Source: an uncultured Chloroflexota bacterium (GTDB lineage Bacteria; Chloroflexota; Limnocylindria; Limnocylindrales; CSP1-4). From it: a stretch of DNA of 21,259 nt. The stretch spans positions 1-21,259 of the forward strand of contig CAIYQJ010000245.1 of the NCBI GenBank assembly GCA_903928275.1, given 5' to 3'. The position numbers and the translations under genes were made by a program. The notes under the pieces were generated by a model, which was given only the letters and a program-made list of their open reading frames with translations, was not told where the DNA came from and did not search any database. Shown piece after piece: positions 15,599 to 21,259 of the stretch. How positions within the stretch are numbered: the first letter of the stretch is position 1; every line of letters begins with the position of its first letter.

Positions 15599-16269
15599 TG
15601 CCCGGGGCGGGGGACGACGGAGTGGGGGAGGACCCGGTGGACACGGCCGACGAGAGCCCGGTGGACGCGGCCGACGAGAGTCCGGTAGACGCGGCCGACG
15701 AGAGCCCGGTCCCGGCCGCGACCGAGGCCATCCTCGAGGCCCTCCTGTTCGTCGCCGACCGTCCGCTCGACCGGGCCGACATCGCCAGGCTCATGGCGTG
15801 CGACCGCGCGGCGGTGGATGCGCTCGTGGGCGATCTCGAGGTGTCGCTCGCATCGCGCGGCATCCGTGTCATCGCCGCGGGCGATCACGTAGCCCTCGCG
15901 ACCGCACCCGACGCCGGCCCGGTCATCGCCCGGTACGTCGGTGCCGAGCCCGGCCGCCTGTCGCCCTCCGCGCTCGAGACGCTCGCGATCGTCGCGTACC
16001 GGCAACCGGTCACGAAGGCCGTGGTGGAGCGCATCCGGGGCGTGGACTCGGACTACGCGCTGCGGTCGCTCGCGCACCGGCGGCTCGTGGTGGACCTCGG
16101 GCGCGCGGACGCCCCGGGACGCCCCATCCTCTACGGCACCGGCATCGACTTCCTCGCGCGCTTCGGTCTCTCGACGCTCGACGACCTCCCACCGCTCGAA
16201 GCCGACACGGCCGGCCCCCTGGCAGACCTCGCCGACGCGGCCGGCCCTGCGCCGACCGCGCCCGGCTGA
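15595..16269 (+). CDS. scpB: Segregation and condensation protein B
   Basis: This 224-residue protein is the paired winged-helix partner of ScpA in the SMC-ScpAB complex. Family sequence runs from EAILEALLFVADRPL (about residue 42) through the second winged helix with LSPSALETLAIVAYRQPVTK, VERIRGVDSDYALRSL and GRPILYGTGIDFLARFGL. The N-terminus starts MMPGAG (either ATG, 15595 or 15598) and contains an acidic stretch built from three copies of an eight-residue unit, VDxADESP. The C-terminus is Ala/Pro-rich. Its ATG shares bases with the scpA stop, and rluB begins 16 bases downstream. Confidence 0.94.
   Translation: MMPGAGDDGVGEDPVDTADESPVDAADESPVDAADESPVPAATEAILEALLFVADRPLDRADIARLMACDRAAVDALVGDLEVSLASRGIRVIAAGDHVALATAPDAGPVIARYVGAEPGRLSPSALETLAIVAYRQPVTKAVVERIRGVDSDYALRSLAHRRLVVDLGRADAPGRPILYGTGIDFLARFGLSTLDDLPPLEADTAGPLADLADAAGPAPTAPG
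15637..15708 (+). repeat. Three tandem 24-bp repeats within scpB
   Basis: Units at 15637-15660, 15661-15684 and 15685-15708 differ at only a few positions and encode VDTADESP, VDAADESP, VDAADESP in frame. They lengthen the acidic, probably disordered N-terminus of ScpB before its first winged helix. Copy number may vary between strains through slippage. Confidence 0.9.
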
Positions 16270-16285
16270 GCCGGGAGACGCGTCG

Positions 16286-17176
16286 ATGGTCGAGGAACGG
16301 CTCCAGAAGATCCTTGCCGCCGCCGGCGTGGCGTCGCGCCGCGGCGCGGAGGAGCTCATCGCCGCCGGCCGCGTCACCGTGGATGGTCGGATCGCACAGC
16401 TCGGCGACCGCGCGGACCCGGCCGTCGCCGCCGTGGCGGTCGACGGGCGACGCATCGGGGCGCCGGCGGCATTCCGGTACCTCGTCCTGAACAAGCCCGC
16501 CGGCGTCACGTCCACCGTCAGCGACCCCCACGCCACGCGGACCGTCGTCGACCTGGTGCCGCGGTCGCTCGCGGGCGACGCGCGCCTGTACCCCGTCGGG
16601 AGGCTGGACGCCGACTCCGAGGGCCTCCTCATCCTCACGAACGATGGCGCGTGGGCGCAGCGGATCCTGCACCCGCGCCATGAGATCGAGCGCGAGTACG
16701 CCGCGGCGATCGACCATCCGCTGCCGTCGGCGGCGCTCGCCGCCCTGCGCGAGGGCGTCGTCCTCGAGGAGGGCCCCGCCCGCGCCATCGCGGTACGGCC
16801 GGCGACCGGCACCGAGACGCGCATGCTGCGGTCCGTCCTCGAGCCGGGACGCGCGGACGAGGGGCTCACCTGGTATCGCGTCACGCTCGCCCAGGGCTGG
16901 AAGCGCCAGGTCCGGCGGATGTTCGGCGCCGTGGGCGCGCCCGTGCGGCGCCTTGCGCGGGTTCGCTTCGGCACGCTCCGGCTCGACGACCTCCCCGCGG
17001 GCGGCTGTCGGACGCTTACGCGCGCCGAGGTCTCACGGCTCGCGGCGCTCGGCACGCCGGCACAGGCGCCCCGGCCGCCGCGGACGCCGACGGAGGCGCC
17101 CCGGCCGCCGCGGCCGCCGACGGAGGGGTACGCTCGCGGTCGGACGAAGCTGCGGCCGCCAGGGCCGGGAGGATGA
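16286..17176 (+). CDS. rluB: RluB/RsuA-family rRNA pseudouridine synthase
   Basis: This 296-residue enzyme converts a uridine of rRNA to pseudouridine; RluB acts on 23S U2605 in E. coli, and the scpB neighbour gene is usually of this type. An S4 RNA-binding domain lies at residues 4-65 (ERLQKILAAAGVASRRGAEE, GRVTVDG). The catalytic domain has LNKPAGVTST, VGRLDADSEGLLILTNDG with catalytic D108, and GWKRQVRRMF. The C-terminal tail from about residue 255 is Pro/Arg-rich with a duplicated ten-residue unit and is probably disordered. GGGAG at 16273-16277 sits 8 bases before ATG 16286. The stop lies 2 bases before the preferred cmk start. Confidence 0.93.
   Translation: MVEERLQKILAAAGVASRRGAEELIAAGRVTVDGRIAQLGDRADPAVAAVAVDGRRIGAPAAFRYLVLNKPAGVTSTVSDPHATRTVVDLVPRSLAGDARLYPVGRLDADSEGLLILTNDGAWAQRILHPRHEIEREYAAAIDHPLPSAALAALREGVVLEEGPARAIAVRPATGTETRMLRSVLEPGRADEGLTWYRVTLAQGWKRQVRRMFGAVGAPVRRLARVRFGTLRLDDLPAGGCRTLTRAEVSRLAALGTPAQAPRPPRTPTEAPRPPRPPTEGYARGRTKLRPPGPGG
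17066..17125 (+). repeat. Duplicated 30-bp unit in the rluB tail
   Basis: Units 17066-17095 and 17096-17125 are identical except for one A/C difference. They encode APRPPRTPTE and APRPPRPPTE. The repeat lies in the basic, proline-rich C-terminal extension of the pseudouridine synthase, outside the catalytic fold. Confidence 0.9.
17167..17172 (+). promoter_or_regulatory. Ribosome binding site that decides the cmk start
   Basis: GGGAGG directly abuts ATG 17173 but lies 6 bases before the second in-frame ATG at 17179. Only the second spacing is usable, so cmk probably begins MTQRALRV. Confidence 0.7.
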
Positions 17177-17178
17177 CG

Positions 17179-17877
17179 ATGACCCAGCGCGCGCTGCGGG
17201 TCGCGATCGACGGGCCGGGCTCGAGCGGCAAGAGCAGCGTGGGGATGACGGCCGCGGCGGAGCTCGGCTACCGGTACGTCGACACCGGGCTCCTGTACCG
17301 CGCGGTCACCTGGCTCGCGCTCCGGCGCGGCGTCCGCCTCGACGATGGCCCCGCGGTCGCGGCGCTCGTGCCGGAGGTGGGGCTCGCCGCCGACGATGAG
17401 GGCCGCCTCTCGCGCGTCCGGGTCGCGGGTCGCGACATCACGCGCTGGGTCCACGGCGCCACCGTGGACCGTAGCGTATCCGAGGCGGCACGCCAGCCGG
17501 AGGTCCGTGACGCCCTGGTCGGCGTGCAGCGGCACCTTGCCGCGGCGGGTGAGATCGTCCTCGTCGGCCGCGACATCGGGACGGTGGTCCTCCCCGACGC
17601 GGAGGTGAAGGTCTACCTCGACGCGTCGGTCTCCGAGCGGGCCCGGCGGCGAGCCCTGGAACGCGGGCTCGACGTGGACGGGCCCCAGGCCGCCGAGATC
17701 CGCGCGGACCTCGAGCGTCGCGACGCCGCCGACGCCGGGCGTGCGGTCGCGCCGCTGCGACCCGCGTCCGACGCGATCACCCTCCACACGGACGGGATGG
17801 CATTCGGGGCGGTGGTGGATCGCGTGGTGGACCTGGTCCGCACGCGTGCCGGCGCCACGTCGGGGACGCCCCGATGA
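17179..17877 (+). CDS. cmk: Cytidylate kinase
   Basis: This 232-residue kinase transfers phosphate from ATP to CMP and dCMP. The P-loop GPGSSGKSS is at residues 12-20, followed by the nucleotide-binding DTGLLYRAVTWLAL segment, the GRDIGTVVLPDAEVKVYLDAS block and the arginine-rich SERARRRALE lid. Length is typical (about 220-230). The start at 17179 is chosen by the GGGAGG spacing; ATG 17173 would add two residues and overlap the rluB stop. The stop overlaps plsC as ATGA. The scpB-rluB-cmk-der order is widely conserved. Confidence 0.96.
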   Translation: MTQRALRVAIDGPGSSGKSSVGMTAAAELGYRYVDTGLLYRAVTWLALRRGVRLDDGPAVAALVPEVGLAADDEGRLSRVRVAGRDITRWVHGATVDRSVSEAARQPEVRDALVGVQRHLAAAGEIVLVGRDIGTVVLPDAEVKVYLDASVSERARRRALERGLDVDGPQAAEIRADLERRDAADAGRAVAPLRPASDAITLHTDGMAFGAVVDRVVDLVRTRAGATSGTPR

Positions 17878-18617
17878 ACGGGAGGCCGCCGGGCTCCGCC
17901 GGGGCGGGCGAGCCGCGGGAGCCGCGCGAGCTTCCGGACCTCGGGTCGCGCACGGTGACTCCCGCCATGCAGGCCTCGCTGCTCGTTGGCCGGACCCTCA
18001 TGCGCTGCTTCACGCGGCTGGACGTCGGCCCGCTCGACGGCCTTCCGGCCGACGGTCCGCTCATCATCGCGAGCAACCACCTGAGCAACGCGGACCCGGC
18101 GCTCATCGCGTCGTGGCTGACGCCCGCGCTCGGCCGCGCCGTCCACTGGATGGCGAAGCAGGAGGCGCTCGACTGGCCCGCGGTCGGCACGTTCCTCCGC
18201 GCGAACGGCTGCTTCGGCATCCGCCGCGACGCGCCGGACACCGAGGCGTTCCGCCTCGCGAAGCGCGTGCTCGACGAGGGACGCGTGCTCGGGACGTTCC
18301 CCGAAGGGACACGGAGCAGGACCGGGGCGCTCCAGCCCGCGAAGGACGGCGTCACGCTGCTCGCCATCCGGAGCGGCTCCCCGATCCTGCCGGTGGGAGT
18401 CTGGGGCACGGAGAGGTTCTGGCCGCGAGACCGCGCGATCTGGGGGTTCGGGGGGACCGTCCACCTCCGCGTCGGCGAGCCGTTCACGCTGGAGCGGCAG
18501 ACGGTCGACGGGAAGCGCGAGGCCCTCGACCAGGTGACAGCGAGGCTCATGGAGCGGATCGCGGCTCTCCTGCCGCCCGCCTACCGCGGCCCGTACGGGG
18601 GTCCCGACCGGGCCTGA
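17874..18617 (+). CDS. plsC: 1-acyl-sn-glycerol-3-phosphate acyltransferase
   Basis: This 247-residue enzyme makes phosphatidic acid from lysophosphatidic acid at the membrane. The acyltransferase motif I is SNHLSNAD with H69 and D74 (the H-x4-D pair), followed by WMAKQEALDWPAVGTFL, the glycerol-phosphate motif FPEGTRSR (residues 142-149) and the PILPVGVWGTERF block. The first 35 residues are a polar Pro/Arg/Glu-rich stretch before the domain. Its ATG overlaps the cmk stop. A plsC gene after cmk is seen in several Gram-positive lineages. It seems to close the M50-to-plsC transcript, because a promoter-like box follows before ispH. Confidence 0.93.
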   Translation: MNGRPPGSAGAGEPREPRELPDLGSRTVTPAMQASLLVGRTLMRCFTRLDVGPLDGLPADGPLIIASNHLSNADPALIASWLTPALGRAVHWMAKQEALDWPAVGTFLRANGCFGIRRDAPDTEAFRLAKRVLDEGRVLGTFPEGTRSRTGALQPAKDGVTLLAIRSGSPILPVGVWGTERFWPRDRAIWGFGGTVHLRVGEPFTLERQTVDGKREALDQVTARLMERIAALLPPAYRGPYGGPDRA

Positions 18618-18630
18618 GCGGACCGCATGG

Positions 18631-18636
18631 CATGAT
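18631..18636 (+). promoter_or_regulatory. Probable -10 element for ispH (CATGAT), nearly leaderless
   Basis: CATGAT in the context GGCATGATAGGC ends 9 bases before the ispH ATG at 18646. A start site 6-8 bases downstream would leave a leader of only one to three bases. No Shine-Dalgarno is visible before the ATG. No clear -35 box is present. Confidence 0.4.
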
Positions 18637-18645
18637 AGGCGGACG

Positions 18646-19680
18646 ATGGGTACCGTCGAGGACGTGAGGATCGCCCGGCGCACCGGGTTCTGCTATGGCG
18701 TGCGCGAGGCCATCGACATGGCGAAGGAGTCGGCGGCTGCCGGCAGGCTGACGCACACCCTCGGCCAGGTCGTCCACAACGAGGGCGTCGTCGCGGACCT
18801 GCTGGCGCAGGGCGTCCGCACGGTCGACAGCCTCGAGGATGTCCGCGAAGGGACCGCCGTCGTCATCCGCGCCCACGGCGTCCGTCCGGACGTGATGGAG
18901 AGCGCGGCGGAGCGGGGCCTCGAGGTCATCGACGGCACGTGCTCGTGGGTCGTCGCGGAGCAGCGACAGCTCCAGCGCCTCGTCGACGAGGGGTACACGA
19001 TCGTCATCCTTGGCACGCCCCGACACCCGGAGGTCGTGGGGCTCCTCGGGTTCGCGCCCGACGCCATCGTCGTCGACGAGGAGGAGGACTGGGACAGGAT
19101 CCCCCGGAAGAAGCGGATGGCGCTCATCACCCAGTCCACCCAGCCTCCCTGGAAGTTCGAGCGGCTCGCCGCGCACATGGTCGGTCGCGCGCACGAGCTG
19201 AAGATCGTGAACACCGTGTGTCCCGTGACGATCCGGCGGCAGGAGGACACCGTGGACGTCGCGCGGTCCGTCGACGCCATGGTCGTCGTCGGCGGGCGGC
19301 ACTCCGCGAACACGAAGGAGCTCACGCGGCTCTGCGAGATCGTGGGCACCCCGGTCGTGCAGATCGAGGGCGTCGCCGACATCACCGACCCTGCCCTCTT
19401 CGCGGGCCGCCGCATCGTCGGGATCACCGGCGGCACGTCCACCCCGATCGAGGACCTCGAGACCGTCGCGCGTCGCGTGCTCGAGGTCGCGGGCGTGCCC
19501 GCTGTCGCCGGGCGCGAAGCGGAGATCGCGCACGGCGCGCTGGAGTCCGCCGCCACGCCGGCCGGGCGCACCACCTCGCTCCCGCGCGTTCGCGCCGTCG
19601 CCGCTGCGTCGCCGCGCGCATCCGAACCCCCGGCGCCCGTGACCGCGCGGGGGCCCGTCACCCGCCCGGCGGCCCACTGA
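18646..19680 (+). CDS. ispH: 4-hydroxy-3-methylbut-2-enyl diphosphate reductase
   Basis: This 344-residue iron-sulfur enzyme makes IPP and DMAPP from HMBPP, the last MEP step. The three cluster cysteines are present: C16 (GFCYGV), C99 (GTCSWVV) and C192 (NTVCPVTIRRQ). Substrate-site elements are also visible: HNEGVV, RAHGVRP, RHPEV with the proton-relay glutamate, ITQST, the S-x-N of SANTKEL, and GGTSTP. The second cysteine box reads TCSWV where most relatives have TCPxV. About 45 residues after the fold form a Pro/Ala/Thr-rich tail. The short 28-base gap from plsC carries a -10-like box. der starts 2 bases after the stop. Confidence 0.95.
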   Translation: MGTVEDVRIARRTGFCYGVREAIDMAKESAAAGRLTHTLGQVVHNEGVVADLLAQGVRTVDSLEDVREGTAVVIRAHGVRPDVMESAAERGLEVIDGTCSWVVAEQRQLQRLVDEGYTIVILGTPRHPEVVGLLGFAPDAIVVDEEEDWDRIPRKKRMALITQSTQPPWKFERLAAHMVGRAHELKIVNTVCPVTIRRQEDTVDVARSVDAMVVVGGRHSANTKELTRLCEIVGTPVVQIEGVADITDPALFAGRRIVGITGGTSTPIEDLETVARRVLEVAGVPAVAGREAEIAHGALESAATPAGRTTSLPRVRAVAAASPRASEPPAPVTARGPVTRPAAH

Positions 19681-19682
19681 CC

Positions 19683-21185
19683 ATGGCCGACCTGCCGGTC
19701 GTCGCTATCGTCGGGCGCCCGAACGTCGGGAAGAGCACGCTGTTCAATCGCATCCTCGGCGAGCGGACCGCGATCGTGGAGGACCGCGCCCGCACGACGC
19801 GCGACCGGCTGTACGGCGACGCCGAGTGGAACGACCGGCGATTCGTCATCGTCGACACCGGTGGCCTCGAGGTCGACCCGGGCGATCCCATCGAGGCGCT
19901 CGTCCAGGTGCAGGCACGGATGGCGATCGCCGAAGCGGACGTCATCGTGTTCGTCGTCGATGCGGTCGCCGGGCTCACGCCTTCGGACACGGACGCGGCT
20001 GACGTGCTCCGCCGGTCGAACGCGCCCGTCATCGTCGTCGCGAACAAGGCAGACAGCGACCGGCGCGAGCTCGACGCGGCCGAGTTCTTCGCGCTCGGGT
20101 GGGCTTCGATGCTCGCGACCAGCGCATTGCACGGGCGCGGCGTCGCGGACCTGCTCGACGTCATCGTGGACGCGCTGCCGCCGGAGTCGGCCGATGAGGT
20201 CGCACGCAAGGCGCGCGACGTCGCGGACGAGCGCCGGGCGCGCGACGTCGCGGACGGGTTCGCGGAGCCCGGCGAGGGCGATGACTTCGAGGCCGAGGAG
20301 CTCCCGGGCCCCGTGAGGATCGCCCTGCTCGGCCGGCCGAACGTCGGGAAGTCGAGCCTGCTGAACCGGCTGCTCGGCGAGGAGCGGATGATCGTGAGCG
20401 AGGTCCCCGGGACGACGCGCGACGCAATCGACACGCGGCTCGCGTACGGGCACGGCGAGGTCGTCCTCATCGACACCGCCGGCATCCGGAAGCGCGGGAA
20501 GGTCGCGTCAGCGGCCGCCGCCGAGAAGTACTCCGCCATCCGGTCGCTTCGGGCGCTCGGTCGCGCGGACGTCGCGATCCTCCTCATCGATGCCGTGGAA
20601 GGGCTCACGGCCCAGGACGCGCACATCGCCGGGTATGTGGTGGAGGAGGGGAAGGGCCTCGTCCTCGCCGTGAACAAGTGGGACCTCGTCGAGGACAAGA
20701 CCGACCGGACGTTCGCCCGCTACATCGAGTGGGTGCGGCGTGAGGCGCCGTTCCTCGACTTCGCGCCCGTCGTCTCGATCTCGGCTCTCACCGGGCAGCG
20801 CGCGGATCGCGTCCTCGAGCTCGCCGTCGACGTCTGGGGCGAGCGCCGGCGGCGGATCCCCACGGGCGAGCTCAACCGGCTCGTGGCCGACGCCGTGGCG
20901 CGCCAGCAGCCCCCCACGGTCCGGAACCGGCGGCCGAAGATCCTCTATGCGACCCAGGCCGCGGTGGCGCCTCCGACGTTCGTCTTCTTCGCGAAGGACG
21001 CGGACGACGTCCACTTCAGCTACCAGCGCTACCTGGAGAACCGGCTGCGCGACGCATACGGCTTCATCGGCACGCCGCTCCGGCTGCGGTTCCGGGAGCG
21101 GCGGCGCGACGAGGCGAAGAACCGACCGCCCCGGCGTCCGGGGACGGCGCCGGGCAGCACGGGCCGGACGCGCCCGGCGTCCTGA
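19683..21185 (+). CDS. der: Ribosome biogenesis GTPase Der (EngA)
   Basis: This 500-residue protein has the diagnostic pair of GTPase domains and a C-terminal KH-like domain, and it assists 50S subunit assembly. Domain 1 shows GRPNVGKS (residues 11-18), DTGG and NKAD (121-124). Domain 2 shows GRPNVGKS (217-224), PGTTRDAID, DTAG and NKWD (331-334). The KH-like part includes RRPKILYATQA and FGTPL-like IGTPLRLRF. An acidic linker at about 170-215 contains a duplicated nine-residue unit. The C-terminus ends in a basic tail (about 475-500) rich in Arg and Pro, longer than the usual 440-residue protein. ATG 19683 follows the ispH stop by 2 bases, and a long hairpin follows the gene. Confidence 0.97.
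   Translation: MADLPVVAIVGRPNVGKSTLFNRILGERTAIVEDRARTTRDRLYGDAEWNDRRFVIVDTGGLEVDPGDPIEALVQVQARMAIAEADVIVFVVDAVAGLTPSDTDAADVLRRSNAPVIVVANKADSDRRELDAAEFFALGWASMLATSALHGRGVADLLDVIVDALPPESADEVARKARDVADERRARDVADGFAEPGEGDDFEAEELPGPVRIALLGRPNVGKSSLLNRLLGEERMIVSEVPGTTRDAIDTRLAYGHGEVVLIDTAGIRKRGKVASAAAAEKYSAIRSLRALGRADVAILLIDAVEGLTAQDAHIAGYVVEEGKGLVLAVNKWDLVEDKTDRTFARYIEWVRREAPFLDFAPVVSISALTGQRADRVLELAVDVWGERRRRIPTGELNRLVADAVARQQPPTVRNRRPKILYATQAAVAPPTFVFFAKDADDVHFSYQRYLENRLRDAYGFIGTPLRLRFRERRRDEAKNRPPRRPGTAPGSTGRTRPAS
20211..20256 (+). repeat. Short in-frame direct repeat in the der linker
   Basis: A 19-base sequence at 20211-20229 is repeated exactly at 20238-20256, a period of 27 bases. It encodes two copies of ARDVAD(E/G) in the charged linker between the two GTPase domains. 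Confidence 0.85.
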
Positions 21186-21259
21186 CGCGCGCCCGACCGG
21201 CCGGTCCCGCGTGGCGCCCGAGCGGGCTCCCACCGGCCGGCACGCTCCACGGCGTGGCG
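21186..21259 (+). other. Downstream flank of der, no gene start supported
   Basis: The last 74 bases hold the hairpin described separately and no reading frame with recognisable protein features. A GTG at 21211 opens a frame to the window end, but its Arg/Pro-rich product resembles nothing and it lies within the hairpin. Confidence 0.5.
21197..21240 (+). terminator. Long two-part hairpin after der
   Basis: CCGGCCGGT (21197-21205) pairs with ACCGGCCGG (21232-21240) over nine bases, and the inner CCCGC (21206-21210) pairs with GCGGG (21222-21226), with a five-base bulge at 21227-21231 and an 11-base loop. It begins 11 bases after the der stop. No T-run follows, so a Rho-independent mechanism of the classical type is not shown, but position and stability suit a transcript end. 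Confidence 0.45.

Noticed and set aside
15166..17787. Minus-strand open frame of 873 codons across scpA, scpB, rluB and cmk
   Set aside because: It lies opposite four well-supported genes, and its product is Arg/Ser/Ala-rich low-complexity sequence with no motif. High third-position GC removes stop codons from antisense frames.
1..21259. tRNA, rRNA, CRISPR arrays, riboswitches and insertion sequences
   Set aside because: I looked for cloverleaf arms, regular spaced repeats, terminal inverted repeats and transposase motifs on both strands by eye and found none; a covariance-model scan would be needed to exclude small RNAs.

Overview
The window is dense, very GC-rich bacterial DNA (well over two thirds G+C by eye). 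It holds 21 protein genes, 20 of them on the + strand, and no RNA gene, insertion sequence, CRISPR array or phage gene that I can recognise. The codon bias, the many GTG starts, the predominance of TGA stops, the EF-P loop type (KMGRGSA) and the gene order point to an uncultured-type, high-GC member of the Chloroflexota (Limnocylindria/Ellin6529-like). A deep actinobacterial relative is the main alternative. The taxonomic call is inference; no 16S or other marker search was possible.

Layout. At the left edge (1-140, minus strand) is the first 47 codons of a UvrD/PcrA-type helicase gene cut by the window end. A 294-bp divergent gap follows, then a large hybrid sensor histidine kinase with five PAS domains (435-3650). 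After a 114-bp gap with a clear -10-like box comes efp (elongation factor P), then xseA, a 51-codon membrane peptide, xseB (exonuclease VII) and dxs (first step of the MEP isoprenoid pathway), closely packed. A short gap with a -10-like box touching the start codon opens the next cluster, tlyA-nadK-recN-xerD, in which every junction is a 4-base GTGA stop/start overlap. A PH/SHOCT membrane protein gene follows. A second promoter-like box precedes an M50 site-2 protease gene, an HD-domain phosphohydrolase gene, scpA, scpB, rluB, cmk and plsC, mostly overlapping or separated by a few bases. A last promoter-like box precedes ispH (last step of the MEP pathway) and der. A strong hairpin lies just after der.

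How the genes work together. This is a housekeeping region: DNA repair and recombination (helicase, exonuclease VII, RecN, Xer recombinase), chromosome condensation and segregation (ScpAB, Xer), ribosome function and maturation (EF-P, TlyA, RluB, Der), cofactor, nucleotide and lipid metabolism (NadK, Cmk, PlsC) and isoprenoids (Dxs, IspH). The order tlyA-nadK-recN...xerD...scpA-scpB-rluB-cmk...der is the same skeleton found in Actinobacteria such as Mycobacterium tuberculosis, so it is an old conserved neighbourhood, not an acquired island. I found no convincing undescribed system. The points most worth checking are a repeated -10-like motif with two apparently leaderless genes, a substitution in the Dxs thiamine-diphosphate motif, the multi-PAS kinase with no visible partner, and the small membrane peptide between the two exonuclease VII subunits.
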